From positions 62,001-126,000 of the forward strand of contig CADAGO010000001.1 of assembly GCA_902787555.1 (NCBI GenBank): a stretch of 64,000 bases of DNA, read 5' to 3'. The position numbers were made by a program, and so were the translations under genes. Position 1 is the first letter of the stretch; every line of letters begins with the position of its first letter. Under the pieces are notes generated by a model. It was not told where the DNA came from and did not search any database. It saw only the letters and a list, made by a program, of their open reading frames with translations. This document shows positions 16,461 to 23,499 of this stretch, piece after piece. Source of the stretch: an uncultured Bacteroidales bacterium. GTDB taxonomy: Bacteria; Bacteroidota; Bacteroidia; Bacteroidales; Bacteroidaceae.

Positions 16461-17414
16461 CTATTCTCCAAAGAGAGAATTGACAAACTCCCTGCGGTTG
16501 AATGCCTGCAGGTCTTCCATTCCCTCACCCAGTCCGATATACTTTACAGGTATCTTGAACTGGTCGGAGATACCAATCACCACCCCACCCTTGGCTGTAC
16601 CATCGAGTTTGGTGATAGCCATCGCTGTCACCTCTGTGGCTGCAGTGAATTGACGTGCCTGCTCGAAAGCATTCTGACCGGTAGAACCGTCGAGCACCAG
16701 CAACACCTCATCGGGGGCTGTGTCGATATGTTTCCTCACAACATTACGTATCTTAGTCAGCTCGTTCATCAGTCCCACCTTGTTATGCAGACGTCCCGCA
16801 GTATCGATGAGCACCACATCGGCATCGTTGGCAATTGCCGAACTCACCGTGTCGTATGCCACAGAGGCAGGATCGCTCCCCATCTGCTGCTTCACAACCG
16901 GCACTCCCACACGCTCGCCCCAGATGCAAAGCTGCTCGACTGCAGCTGCACGGAACGTATCGGCTGCTCCTAGATAGACTTTCTTTCCGGCTTGCTTAAA
17001 CTGATATGCCAGCTTACCGATTGTTGTGGTCTTACCCACTCCGTTCACACCTACGACAAGTATCACATAGGGCTTATGGTCGGCAGGCAACTGGAAACCT
17101 TCGGTATCGTCTGTATTGTTCTCAGTGAGCAGGTTGGCAATCTCATCACGCAAGATACCATTCAGCTCTGCTGTATCAACATATTTATCACGAGCCACAC
17201 GTGCCTCGATCTTCTCGATAATCTTCAGGGTAGTATCCACGCCTACATCCGAGGTGACAAGCACCTCTTCGAGATTGTCCAAGACTTCATCATCGACTTT
17301 CGATTTTCCAGCCACAGCACGTGCTATCTTTCCAAACACGCTCTCTTTCGTCTTAGCCAATCCGCTGTCCAGCGTTTCCTTCTGCTTTTTTCCAAACCAA
17401 TTTAAGAATCCCAT
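16461..17414 (-). CDS. ftsY: Signal recognition particle receptor FtsY
   Basis: A 317-residue SRP GTPase without the long acidic N-terminal domain of E. coli FtsY. It begins MGFLNWFGKKQKETL, a short amphipathic membrane-targeting segment. The N domain is helical and the G domain has G1 GVNGVGKTTTIGKL, the insertion-box segment DTFRAAAVEQL, G3 DTAGR and G4 TKLDGTAKGG. FtsY docks the ribosome-SRP complex at the inner membrane for co-translational insertion. A canonical promoter (TTTG-N19-TATCTTTG) lies upstream at 17468-17498, giving a leader of about 50 bases. The next gene on the strand is rimO. Confidence 0.96.
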   Translation of the reverse strand: MGFLNWFGKKQKETLDSGLAKTKESVFGKIARAVAGKSKVDDEVLDNLEEVLVTSDVGVDTTLKIIEKIEARVARDKYVDTAELNGILRDEIANLLTENNTDDTEGFQLPADHKPYVILVVGVNGVGKTTTIGKLAYQFKQAGKKVYLGAADTFRAAAVEQLCIWGERVGVPVVKQQMGSDPASVAYDTVSSAIANDADVVLIDTAGRLHNKVGLMNELTKIRNVVRKHIDTAPDEVLLVLDGSTGQNAFEQARQFTAATEVTAMAITKLDGTAKGGVVIGISDQFKIPVKYIGLGEGMEDLQAFNRREFVNSLFGE

Positions 17415-17467
17415 AATATATTAATAATGTATAGTGTTAAAAGTTAATGATGAAATGATACCGAGTG

Positions 17468-17498
17468 CAAAGATAATCATTTTTCGCGAAACTCGCAA
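17468..17498 (-). promoter_or_regulatory. Promoter for ftsY
   Basis: The minus strand reads TTTG (17498-17495), a 19-base spacer, then TATCTTTG (17475-17468), matching the Bacteroidetes -33/-7 consensus. Transcription would begin near 17461 and the ftsY ATG is at 17414. Confidence 0.7.
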
Positions 17499-17499
17499 A

Positions 17500-17538
17500 G
17501 AATTAAACAAAATAAGTGTCCAACGCAGGACACTTATT
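17500..17538 (-). terminator. Terminator of the L28-L33-DUF4295 operon
   Basis: AATAAGTGTCC (17511-17521) and GGACACTTATT (17528-17538) form a perfect 11-bp stem with a six-base loop. On the minus strand the stem is followed by TTGTTTAATT. It lies 37 bases after the DUF4295 stop and just before the ftsY promoter. Confidence 0.75.
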
Positions 17539-17574
17539 TCCAATGATTATGAAACAAAAGTACAAATATAGCGT

Positions 17575-17727
17575 TTAGCTATTTGCATATGCCTTAGCTT
17601 CTTCGTTCAGAAGAACCTTTTCTTCAAACATATATGCGCCAGTCTTAGGAGACTTACACATCTTAATAACCTTTGTGTATGCGCGACCATCCTTTGATTG
17701 GAGAGTTGCGACCGCTTTCTTTGCCAT
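17575..17727 (-). CDS. DUF4295 small basic protein
   Basis: A 50-residue protein beginning MAKKAVATLQSKDGRAYTK and ending EEAKAYANS. This small, lysine-rich family is conserved in Bacteroidetes directly after the genes for ribosomal proteins L28 and L33, as here (11 bases after the L33 stop). The conserved location and basic composition suggest a ribosome-associated role, but the function is not established. The start is the ATG at 17727, and the same MAKKA opening also begins the neighbouring L33 protein. It is the last gene before the operon terminator. Confidence 0.85.
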   Translation of the reverse strand: MAKKAVATLQSKDGRAYTKVIKMCKSPKTGAYMFEEKVLLNEEAKAYANS

Positions 17728-17738
17728 ATTATATCAGT

Positions 17739-17927
17739 TTATTTGATTTCCTTATGAACAGTCATCTTCTTAAGGATGGGGTTATACTTCTTCAGTTCCA
17801 GACGGTCTGGAGTGTTCTTACGGTTCTTTGTTGTGATGTAACGTGATGTTCCTGGAAGACCGCTTTCCTTCATTTCAGTGCACTCAAGAATTACCTGCAC
17901 TCTGTTACCTTTAGCTTTCTTTGCCAT
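17739..17927 (-). CDS. rpmG: 50S ribosomal protein L33
   Basis: A 62-residue protein with the L33 pattern: [14 protein letters not shown], the [20 protein letters not shown] core and the [14 protein letters not shown] end. Only one of the four zinc-ribbon cysteines of the C+ form remains, so this is the zinc-independent (C-) type. L33 sits at the E site of the large ribosomal subunit. It lies 21 bases after rpmB and 11 bases before the DUF4295 gene, the standard Bacteroidetes trio. Confidence 0.96.
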   Translation of the reverse strand: MAKKAKGNRVQVILECTEMKESGLPGTSRYITTKNRKNTPDRLELKKYNPILKKMTVHKEIK

Positions 17928-17948
17928 GATTTCGTTTCTCCTTAATGA

Positions 17949-18209
17949 TTATGCAATTACTTGGATGTCTTTCCAGTTGCAATAGCCCTTATCTACTGCC
18001 TGACGTAATGCAGCATCAAGACCAATTCGGTTAATAATGCGAAGACCAGCAGCACTGACCTTCAAAACAATCCAACAATCTTCTTCTACATAGTAGAATT
18101 TCTTAGTAAACAAATTGACCTCAAAACGTCTCTTTGTTCTGCGAAGTGAGTGTGATACATTATTACCAATCACTGACTTCTTACCTGTGATTTGACAAAT
18201 TTTTGACAT
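17949..18209 (-). CDS. rpmB: 50S ribosomal protein L28
   Basis: An 86-residue protein. The N-terminus [20 protein letters not shown] and the [11 protein letters not shown] segment are typical of L28, an RNA-binding protein of the large subunit. It is the first gene of the L28-L33-DUF4295 operon. A promoter (TTG-N19-TAACTTTG) lies 57-86 bases upstream of the start codon. Length is normal and no motif is missing. Confidence 0.96.
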   Translation of the reverse strand: MSKICQITGKKSVIGNNVSHSLRRTKRRFEVNLFTKKFYYVEEDCWIVLKVSAAGLRIINRIGLDAALRQAVDKGYCNWKDIQVIA

Positions 18210-18265
18210 ATTTCTTTTTCTTAATTATTCTGCTATATTTCTTGTCGGGATTTTTAAACAGCGTG

Positions 18266-18295
18266 CAAAGTTACGAATTTTTTTTGAACCGCCAA
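18266..18295 (-). promoter_or_regulatory. Promoter for rpmB-rpmG operon
   Basis: On the minus strand TTG (18295-18293) is followed after 19 bases by TAACTTTG (18273-18266). The start codon of rpmB is at 18209. The rest of the 18.21-18.46 kb gap has no gene. Confidence 0.65.
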
Positions 18296-18457
18296 CAAAT
18301 AATGCATTATTTTTCGCACTTTTTTTCGATTTCTGTGCCCTATCCACTCACAACAATACGATTGAAGCGCACAAAATGGCCTCAAAAGAGCGAAGATGCA
18401 TCTAAGAAACAGCAACCTGATTTCCCGCTCTCAACCCGCGAAATACGGGCTCAACAG

Positions 18458-19267
18458 TCAATCGTCAAAATGATATCCGTGCAAATGCTCGTCAGGAAAG
18501 ACAGAAGCACACAAGCGATACAGACGCGGGTCGTATGCTTTCAGTTGCTCTCGTGTTTTCAGCGTAAACCTACTACCGTCATTCTGCGGAACCACCATCC
18601 TGCAAGTGTTGAACCATGCCTGAGCTCCTTCTGCGAAATACTCCTCGCTGTTGGTCATCGAATACGTGCCGCTCCACAATCCCTCACGCTTCGCCTGGTT
18701 GAAAGCAACATTCAGGCTGTCACGAAACTCCTTGTTGATACGCCGCAAGGCAAAATCCACATTATGAGCAAATTCGTGCACCATGATACTCTCGCTCCAA
18801 TACCGCTCGCGGAAATTAGGTATTTTCACCAGGTTTTCCTCCCCTATCGACATCACAGGCAACTGCAGGGTAGCTCCGTAGCCCCTTCCCCGTTGGTCCC
18901 AATCGGTTTCGGGCCACCATACCTTCATCATCTTACATTCAGGGAGGTCCGTAATGTTTTCCTTATACCCCACCACTCCGATTCTGAAGTGGCAACGTAT
19001 CATCTCCTCACGTGCCTCGGGAATTCTGCTCAGCATGTGGTTTGCTATATAACGAGCCTGTAGCAGCGCTGTATCGGAGACAGCAGCCGAAGCTACGACA
19101 GGCAGACCGTTTGCACTTACGTACTTCTTGTACCAAGGATCCAGAGGCGACTCCTTTCGTGCCAACCACTGTGTGAGTGTTGGAGGGGGAGTCGTCACTT
19201 TGTCCTGTGACTGTATGTTTGTAGTCAAGGCAAAGAATGCGATGAATATCAAAACACTTTTCTTCAT
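18458..19267 (-). CDS. Secreted zinc metallopeptidase-like protein
   Basis: A 269-residue protein with a signal peptide (MKKSVLIFIAFFALTTNIQS), taking the ATG at 19267. The frame opens nine codons earlier, but those residues precede the positively charged n-region. The active-site motif HEFAH (in MVHEFAHNVDF) matches the HEXXH zinc site, and a second conserved segment NSEEYFAEGAQAWF about 40 residues later supplies a likely third zinc-binding Glu, as in gluzincins. Fungal and bacterial proteins with HEFAH and EYFAEG segments exist, and they resemble the anthrax lethal factor fold. The substrate is unknown. It has no obvious operon partner. Confidence 0.7.
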   Translation of the reverse strand: MKKSVLIFIAFFALTTNIQSQDKVTTPPPTLTQWLARKESPLDPWYKKYVSANGLPVVASAAVSDTALLQARYIANHMLSRIPEAREEMIRCHFRIGVVGYKENITDLPECKMMKVWWPETDWDQRGRGYGATLQLPVMSIGEENLVKIPNFRERYWSESIMVHEFAHNVDFALRRINKEFRDSLNVAFNQAKREGLWSGTYSMTNSEEYFAEGAQAWFNTCRMVVPQNDGSRFTLKTREQLKAYDPRLYRLCASVFPDEHLHGYHFDD

Positions 19268-19290
19268 TTCCCTTTTAGTTATATGAACTA

Positions 19291-19497
19291 TCAATTGTCA
19301 ACCACTTTCAGTCCTTCCTTATCAAGTCGATAGACGGTCCAGTCTTTCATCGGCTTGGCACCCAAAGAGAGGTAGAAATAGTTGTAGAAGTAGAGTGCAA
19401 AAACCACCTCTCGACCTTCCACCACATCAAAGACTGCCTCAGCCCTATGTTGATCAATCTGGTTCTTAGAAGACCAATGAAAACCTGTTCTATCTCC
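19291..19497 (-). pseudogene. Coding-like remnant without a start
   Basis: The minus strand is open for 68 codons ending at a TGA at 19293-19291. The residues look protein-like (AVFDVVEGREVVFALYF, YLSLGAKPMKDWTVYRLDK), but the only ATG is internal (MKDWTVYRL) and a TAA precedes the stretch. It may be the tail of a decayed gene, possibly the out-of-frame end of the neighbour at 19490. Evidence is composition only. Confidence 0.35.
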
Positions 19498-19831
19498 TTA
19501 TATGTGGAGCAATAAGGTTGATAAGTTGCATGTCGTTGAATTTCTTTTTGTATGGGTCGAATTTGGGGATTCTCAATGCTACTGAATTTATTTGCCTGCC
19601 TTGATTCTTTTCCCTAAAGAAAAAACAAACTTGCTGCTGATAGGTTTCCATCTGAATCGTATCTACTTTGCATATTACGCACTTTTGGCATAAAGAATCA
19701 AACTTGGCAACAATGCTGTCTGATTTGTTCTGGCAACTCTGTGCAACAGAAAAACAGGGTATAAACATCAACGCCAAAGTCCCTATTATCCGCGAAACAA
19801 CGGTATCCTTCCTTATGCTCATTAGTGTCAT
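19490..19831 (-). CDS. Small secreted protein of unknown function
   Basis: A 113-residue protein from the ATG at 19831. The signal peptide includes IIGTLALMFIPCFSVAQS. The mature part has four clustered cysteines (SCQNKSD, SLCQKCVICKVD, QQVCFFF), which could form disulfides or bind a metal, and ends LIAPHIRR. I recognise no family. The protein may be truncated: an open coding-like stretch in another frame continues directly downstream (19291-19497), so a frameshift near the 3' end is possible. No promoter with the normal consensus was found on its upstream side. Confidence 0.5.
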   Translation of the reverse strand: MTLMSIRKDTVVSRIIGTLALMFIPCFSVAQSCQNKSDSIVAKFDSLCQKCVICKVDTIQMETYQQQVCFFFREKNQGRQINSVALRIPKFDPYKKKFNDMQLINLIAPHIRR

Positions 19832-19900
19832 ATCGTTCCTTATATAATGTGAGTTCAACGAAACTTTAGTTCGACGGAGTCAATTATAATTCATTGAAAA

Positions 19901-19932
19901 TTTGGTAATGAGCGATATTTTCAGTACCTTTG
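19901..19932 (+). promoter_or_regulatory. Promoter of the transposase remnant
   Basis: TTTG (19901-19904), a 20-base spacer, then TACCTTTG (19925-19932) match the Bacteroidetes consensus exactly. The only plus-strand gene downstream is the IS982-like fragment, so this is probably the original transposase promoter, still intact. Confidence 0.65.
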
Positions 19933-19971
19933 CAGTGACGAAACAACAAATGTTCACTAAAAATATCGCCA

Positions 19972-20262
19972 TTGATTACCGAGGACAAAGTTACAGAAAT
20001 TTTTTGTATGGCAGATGATTTTTGCAAGTTTTTTGATTCAATGATGGCAAAATATACGATTCCCACGCCCAAAAAGCACAAATACCACCGTTCTGGCACA
20101 CTTTCCAAGTCTGTTCGACAAGCTCACGTCAAGGCAGTTCGACAAGCTCACGACAAGGCAGAAGTCATGGTGATCATGGTTCTGTTTCATGGTTCAGGCT
20201 CTCAATGCCTGAAGCATTTGAGTTGTTTATTATGTTGTTTAAAGCTATTAACAAGTCAATAA
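19972..20262 (+). pseudogene. IS982-family transposase, N-terminal fragment
   Basis: The 96-residue frame begins MITEDKVTEIFCMADDFCKF and continues KKHKYHRSGTLSKS and EVMVIMVLFHGSGSQCLKH, which matches from memory the first 80 or so residues of IS982-type transposases of Bacteroidetes (about 300 residues when complete). Homology stops after CLKH, the frame ends LLTSQ, and the catalytic DDE region is absent, so the gene is dead. Between SKS and AEVM an in-frame insertion of 16 residues (VRQAHVKA VRQAHDKA) comes from a 2 x 24 bp tandem repeat not expected in the family. An intact promoter lies upstream. No terminal inverted repeats could be fixed. Confidence 0.65.
20113..20160 (+). repeat. 24-bp tandem duplication inside the transposase remnant
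   Basis: Two 24-bp copies with one mismatch, each starting GTTCGACAAGCTCACG and ending CAAGGCA, lie at 20113-20136 and 20137-20160. They are in frame and add two VRQAH(V/D)KA units to the transposase fragment. Confidence 0.85.
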
Positions 20263-20307
20263 ATAATCTACTCTACCTCCTACTTACTTTTTCTTTACCT
20301 CTTGTTG

Positions 20308-20505
20308 ACTATATAGACATTAAGGTGACAATCTATAGAGGTCAACATAACACCGACATAAGGTCGACATAACACCAACATAAGGTCAACATAACACCAA
20401 CATAAGGTCAACATAAGGTTCACATAAGTTGAATATGAGGTACATTGGAGGTACCATAGACTTGGTATAGAGTTGGTATAGGGTTTGTATAGAGTTGATA
20501 TAGAC
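20308..20505. repeat. 11-bp periodic array 3 (up to 18 units)
   Basis: From 20341 the phase is strict: GTCAACATAAC, ACCGACATAAG, GTCGACATAAC, ACCAACATAAG, GTCAACATAAC, ACCAACATAAG, GTCAACATAAG, GTTCACATAAG, then TTGAATATGAG, GTACATTGGAG, GTACCATAGAC, TTGGTATAGAG, TTGGTATAGGG, TTTGTATAGAG and TTGATATAGAC, all 11 bp. Three weaker units precede. The unit drifts from one sequence to another without losing phase. Eleven is not a multiple of three, so this is not a coding repeat. A minus-strand promoter at 20579-20610 points into it. Confidence 0.85.
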
Positions 20506-20578
20506 TTGCTTCCAATTATTTGACGTTGTGTTTTTCACATAGTAGAGACTGGCGAAAAGCGGTATGTTTATTCTGATG

Positions 20579-20610
20579 CAAAGATACAAAAAGTATGGTA
20601 ATCTTCCAAA
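20579..20610 (-). promoter_or_regulatory. Canonical promoter reading into array 3
   Basis: The minus strand has TTTGGAA at 20610-20604 and TATCTTTG at 20586-20579 with exactly 20 bases between TTTG and the -7 box. Transcription would begin near 20572 and run through the 11-bp array. The first ATG after the start is followed at once by TGA, so a non-coding transcript is plausible. Confidence 0.6.
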
Positions 20611-20678
20611 CTTTTTCAAAGAAAAAGCATGAAAAGGGATGAAATATAGGGCCGTAGTTGCATTTTTTTCGTTAATTC

Positions 20679-20710
20679 GTTGTGTAGGTCATTTTTATTT
20701 CCTACCTTTG
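20679..20710 (+). promoter_or_regulatory. Promoter for the 20762 gene pair
   Basis: TTG (20680-20682), 20 bases, then TACCTTTG (20703-20710). The leader to the ATG at 20762 would be about 45 bases. Confidence 0.7.
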
Positions 20711-20761
20711 CGCCAAATATGCGAATTTATTTTTTTACAACAATTAATACCAAAAACAAGA

Positions 20762-21496
20762 ATGAAACTTAACAAGAAAGCATTACTAGCATTCGCAGTT
20801 GCATCATTGTGCGGTATGTCTGCCCACGCTGCCTTAGGCCCTGGCGATGGCGACAAGGACGACCTTACGAAAGAAAATGTGCAACCAACTTTGGCTGACT
20901 TCTTCAGCCCAGTGTCAAAAAACGTAGCAAAACCCGATGCAAAGGGATTCATCCGCAGATGGTTGTTGCTGGAACCCATTGACAAACCAAACCGTAGCAA
21001 CACTGTATTCACCGACTCTTACATCCGCGAGAACTTCGGTCAGCAGTATTTCCCTGGTCAGTTTACCGACATTCCTACTGACGGAAAGACTGAGCGTGTA
21101 GGCGAGCAGGAACTGAAATGGCATGCGTTCGACGCAACCCGCTTCAACGTGAAGCTGTTCCGCTTTGCTTCTGGTCTTGAGAAGCAGGTGTATGGCGTGC
21201 TGTTCTGGGCTGTAACCATCATCGACTGCCCTGAGGATATGCCAAACGTACGCCTCGCTGTAGGTTCAAACTCAGCATCTATGTGGTGGCTCAATGGCGA
21301 AGAAGCTGTCATCCTCTCAGGCGACCGCCGTATGGTTGTCGACGATGTGATGTCGGGCCGTCTGAACCTGAAGAAGGGTAAGAACGTGCTTCGCGGCGCT
21401 GTAATCAACGGTCCTGGTATGAGCGACTTCTGTGTTCGCTTCGTCAAGGAAAATGGAGAACCTGTAACTAACGTATCAGTAACCTTAAGCAAATAA
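20762..21496 (+). CDS. Secreted beta-sandwich protein, partner of GH43-like gene
   Basis: The 244-residue protein is taken from the ATG at 20762 because it lies just downstream of a promoter and begins a clean signal peptide (LLAFAVASLCGMSAHA). The mature part is acidic near the start (GPGDGDKDDLTKE) and has a WLLLEPIDKPNRSNTVFTD segment. A jelly-roll-like stretch follows, with LAVGSNSASMWWLNGEEAV and LKKGKNVLRGAVINGPG. This kind of stretch is seen in galactose-binding-like domains attached to glycoside hydrolases and esterases. It has no recognisable catalytic residues. The GH43-like gene starts nine bases later, so the two are probably co-translated and the product may help bind the polysaccharide at the cell surface or outside the cell. 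Confidence 0.65.
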   Translation: MKLNKKALLAFAVASLCGMSAHAALGPGDGDKDDLTKENVQPTLADFFSPVSKNVAKPDAKGFIRRWLLLEPIDKPNRSNTVFTDSYIRENFGQQYFPGQFTDIPTDGKTERVGEQELKWHAFDATRFNVKLFRFASGLEKQVYGVLFWAVTIIDCPEDMPNVRLAVGSNSASMWWLNGEEAVILSGDRRMVVDDVMSGRLNLKKGKNVLRGAVINGPGMSDFCVRFVKENGEPVTNVSVTLSK

Positions 21497-21505
21497 TCGG
21501 TCATT

Positions 21506-23263
21506 ATGAAACAGTATAAGAACATTATAAAGGGCTTCGGTGCCCTCGTAGGTATCATGCTGAGCCAGTCAGCAATGGCACAAATCGGTGCCCCATTCAT
21601 CCACGACCCATCAACCATCGTGGAGTGTGACGGAAAATACTATACATTCGGTACAGGTGGCGGTGGTCTCATCTCTGAGGACGGTTGGACTTGGAATAGC
21701 GGTGCACAGCGTCCTGGTGGCGGTGCTGCTCCTGATGCTTTGAAGATCGGCGACCGTTATCTGATTGCCTATAGTGCTACAGGTGGTGGACTTGGTGGCG
21801 GTCATGCAGGTCGTGTTCTCACCATGTGGAACAAAACGCTTGATCCTGAATCTCCTGATTTCAAATTCACAGAAGCTATTGAGGTAGCTAAATCTATTCA
21901 GGACGAAGACTGCGACGCAATCGACGCTGGTCTTTTGCTCGACCCGACTACAGGTAAATTGTGGCTCACCTATGGTACATACTTCGGACACATCCGTCTC
22001 GTAGAGCTGGACCCAAAGACCGGTGAGCGCGTAAAAGGCAACAAGGCAAAGAACGTGGCTATCGACTGCGAGGCATCTACTATGATGTACAAAGACGGTT
22101 GGTACTATCTGCTTGGTACTCACGGTACTTGCTGCGACGGAGGTAACTCTACTTATAATATCGTATGCGGACGTTCAAAGAAAGTAACCGGTCCGTTCAT
22201 CGACAATGTAGGTCGTGACATGATGGAAGGTGGTGGCCGTATGGTGATCGCTGGTTCAGGACGTACATGGGGTGCTGGTCACTTCGGACGTTACGTCGTA
22301 GCTGACGGTATTGAGAAGATGTCGCTCCACTGGGAGGCTGACCTCGATCAGGGTGGTCGTAGCGTGTTGGCTATCCGTCCTATCATATGGAAGAACGGCT
22401 GGCCAATTGGTGGCGAGCTCTTCAAGGAAGGAACTTATGAAATCGAGTCAGAGCGTCGTGGCTATTCACTCGAACTTGTTGTCGACTTCGTTCGTATGAA
22501 CCGTGGTGGCGGTATGTTCGGAGGTGGCGGCTTCGGTGGTTTCGGAGGCGCTCAGCGTCCTGCTAACGCACAAGGTGGTGCTCAACGTCCTGCAAATGCT
22601 CAGGGCGGTCAGGCTCCTGCTGGTGGATTCCCAGGCTTCGGTGCTGGCGCTCCAGGCGCAGGTGCTCCTCAAGGTGCTCAGCGTCCAGCTAATGCTCAGG
22701 GTGCTCCTGGTGCAGGTGCTCCTGCTGGTGGTATGGGAGGCTTTGGCGGCTTCGGCGGTATGGGTGGCTTCGGCGGCGGTGCTGCTGGTGGTCAGGCTCA
22801 GCGTCCTGCCCAGCAAGCTGCTCCTCAGGCACAACCTTCACAGACACTTGCTGACGTCATTCAGGATTGGCCAAAGGATGAAATCCGCGTTCGTATGGCT
22901 GACTATATGGGTCGTCCTCACCAGCGCTGGACTATCACTGCTGTTCCTGAGGCTGGCGGTTACCTCGGTGGTCCTTACTACAAGATCATTATCGCAGGTA
23001 CAAACCGTGCGCTCGCAGCTACTGCTGACAAGGATGTTACTTCTGTTCCTCGCTTCACGGGTGCACCTGAACAGCTCTGGCGTATCGACCAGTGTACAGA
23101 CGGTACTTACCGCATCATGCCTAAGGCCGTTCCAGGAACTGACGAAGAACTCGTGTTGATGTCGGCTGGTGACTGTACTCCTACTCTCGGTAAGTGGGAC
23201 TTCAGCAGCGACAACTGCAAGTGGAACTTCAAGGATATGAGCAAGGATATCACAGTAAGATAA
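21506..23263 (+). CDS. GH43-like secreted glycosidase with Gly/Ala/Pro insert
   Basis: A 585-residue protein with a signal peptide ending SQSAMAQ. Residues about 27-330 are a five-bladed propeller of the GH43 type: HDPSTIVECDGKYYTF supplies the catalytic-base Asp, DAIDAGLLLDPTTGKLW a second Asp, and CEASTMMYKDGWYYLLGTHG the acid Glu, as in arabinan endo-1,5-alpha-arabinanases. Residues about 332-440 are low complexity, rich in FGGFGG and repeated AQRPANAQGG. The C-terminal part (about 445-580) resembles a ricin-type or GH43-associated beta domain. The insert DNA is GC- and GGT-rich, unlike its neighbours. Arabinan degradation is likely, but subfamily and exact substrate cannot be read from the sequence. 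A hairpin terminator follows. Confidence 0.78.
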   Translation: MKQYKNIIKGFGALVGIMLSQSAMAQIGAPFIHDPSTIVECDGKYYTFGTGGGGLISEDGWTWNSGAQRPGGGAAPDALKIGDRYLIAYSATGGGLGGGHAGRVLTMWNKTLDPESPDFKFTEAIEVAKSIQDEDCDAIDAGLLLDPTTGKLWLTYGTYFGHIRLVELDPKTGERVKGNKAKNVAIDCEASTMMYKDGWYYLLGTHGTCCDGGNSTYNIVCGRSKKVTGPFIDNVGRDMMEGGGRMVIAGSGRTWGAGHFGRYVVADGIEKMSLHWEADLDQGGRSVLAIRPIIWKNGWPIGGELFKEGTYEIESERRGYSLELVVDFVRMNRGGGMFGGGGFGGFGGAQRPANAQGGAQRPANAQGGQAPAGGFPGFGAGAPGAGAPQGAQRPANAQGAPGAGAPAGGMGGFGGFGGMGGFGGGAAGGQAQRPAQQAAPQAQPSQTLADVIQDWPKDEIRVRMADYMGRPHQRWTITAVPEAGGYLGGPYYKIIIAGTNRALAATADKDVTSVPRFTGAPEQLWRIDQCTDGTYRIMPKAVPGTDEELVLMSAGDCTPTLGKWDFSSDNCKWNFKDMSKDITVR

Positions 23264-23286
23264 TCTCTGTCACATACAAAAAGAAG

Positions 23287-23320
23287 ACGTGCAGGCCCTT
23301 CGGCTTGCACGTTTCTTTAT
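23287..23320 (+). terminator. Terminator of the GH43-like gene
   Basis: ACGTGCAGGCC (23287-23297) and GGCTTGCACGT (23302-23312) pair with one G-T wobble around a four-base loop, followed by TTCTTTAT. It lies 24 bases after the stop codon. Confidence 0.8.
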
Positions 23321-23363
23321 TTATATATTAAGGTGTAACCTGTTCCCTACTTAGCATCATCGT

Positions 23364-23495
23364 ATTTGGTCATGCGCATGAACGGGCTGAATTATGCGCA
23401 TTAATCGATTGGATAATACGTATGAATGGAACAAATCATACGTATCATCGGAACGAATCATACGTATGAACGGAGCAAATCATACGTATGAATGG
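23364..23495. repeat. 22-bp periodic array 4 with palindromic cores (six units)
   Basis: Six 22-bp units lie between two convergent genes. The two on the left carry the palindrome ATGCGCAT or TGCGCA, and the four on the right carry ATACGTAT or TACGTA, always in the same place, followed by GAAYGG or CATCGG. The last three units are near-identical (AAATCATACGTATGAA type). The array ends four bases before the stop of the minus-strand anti-sigma-like gene. Confidence 0.85.
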
Positions 23496-23499
23496 ACCC

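Noticed and set aside
18241-18457. A further 22-bp array in the rpmB upstream gap
   Set aside because: Units were compared at 11 and 22 bp and the matches were no better than chance.
19884-20108. 74-residue minus-strand reading frame
   Set aside because: It is the antisense of the transposase fragment and its promoter.
20386-20619. 77-residue minus-strand reading frame across array 3
   Set aside because: It runs over an 11-bp repeat and over the promoter at 20579-20610, and has no family-like residues; a non-coding transcript is a better reading.
23364-23495. CRISPR array
   Set aside because: The 22-bp units are contiguous, with no spacers, and no cas genes are in the window.
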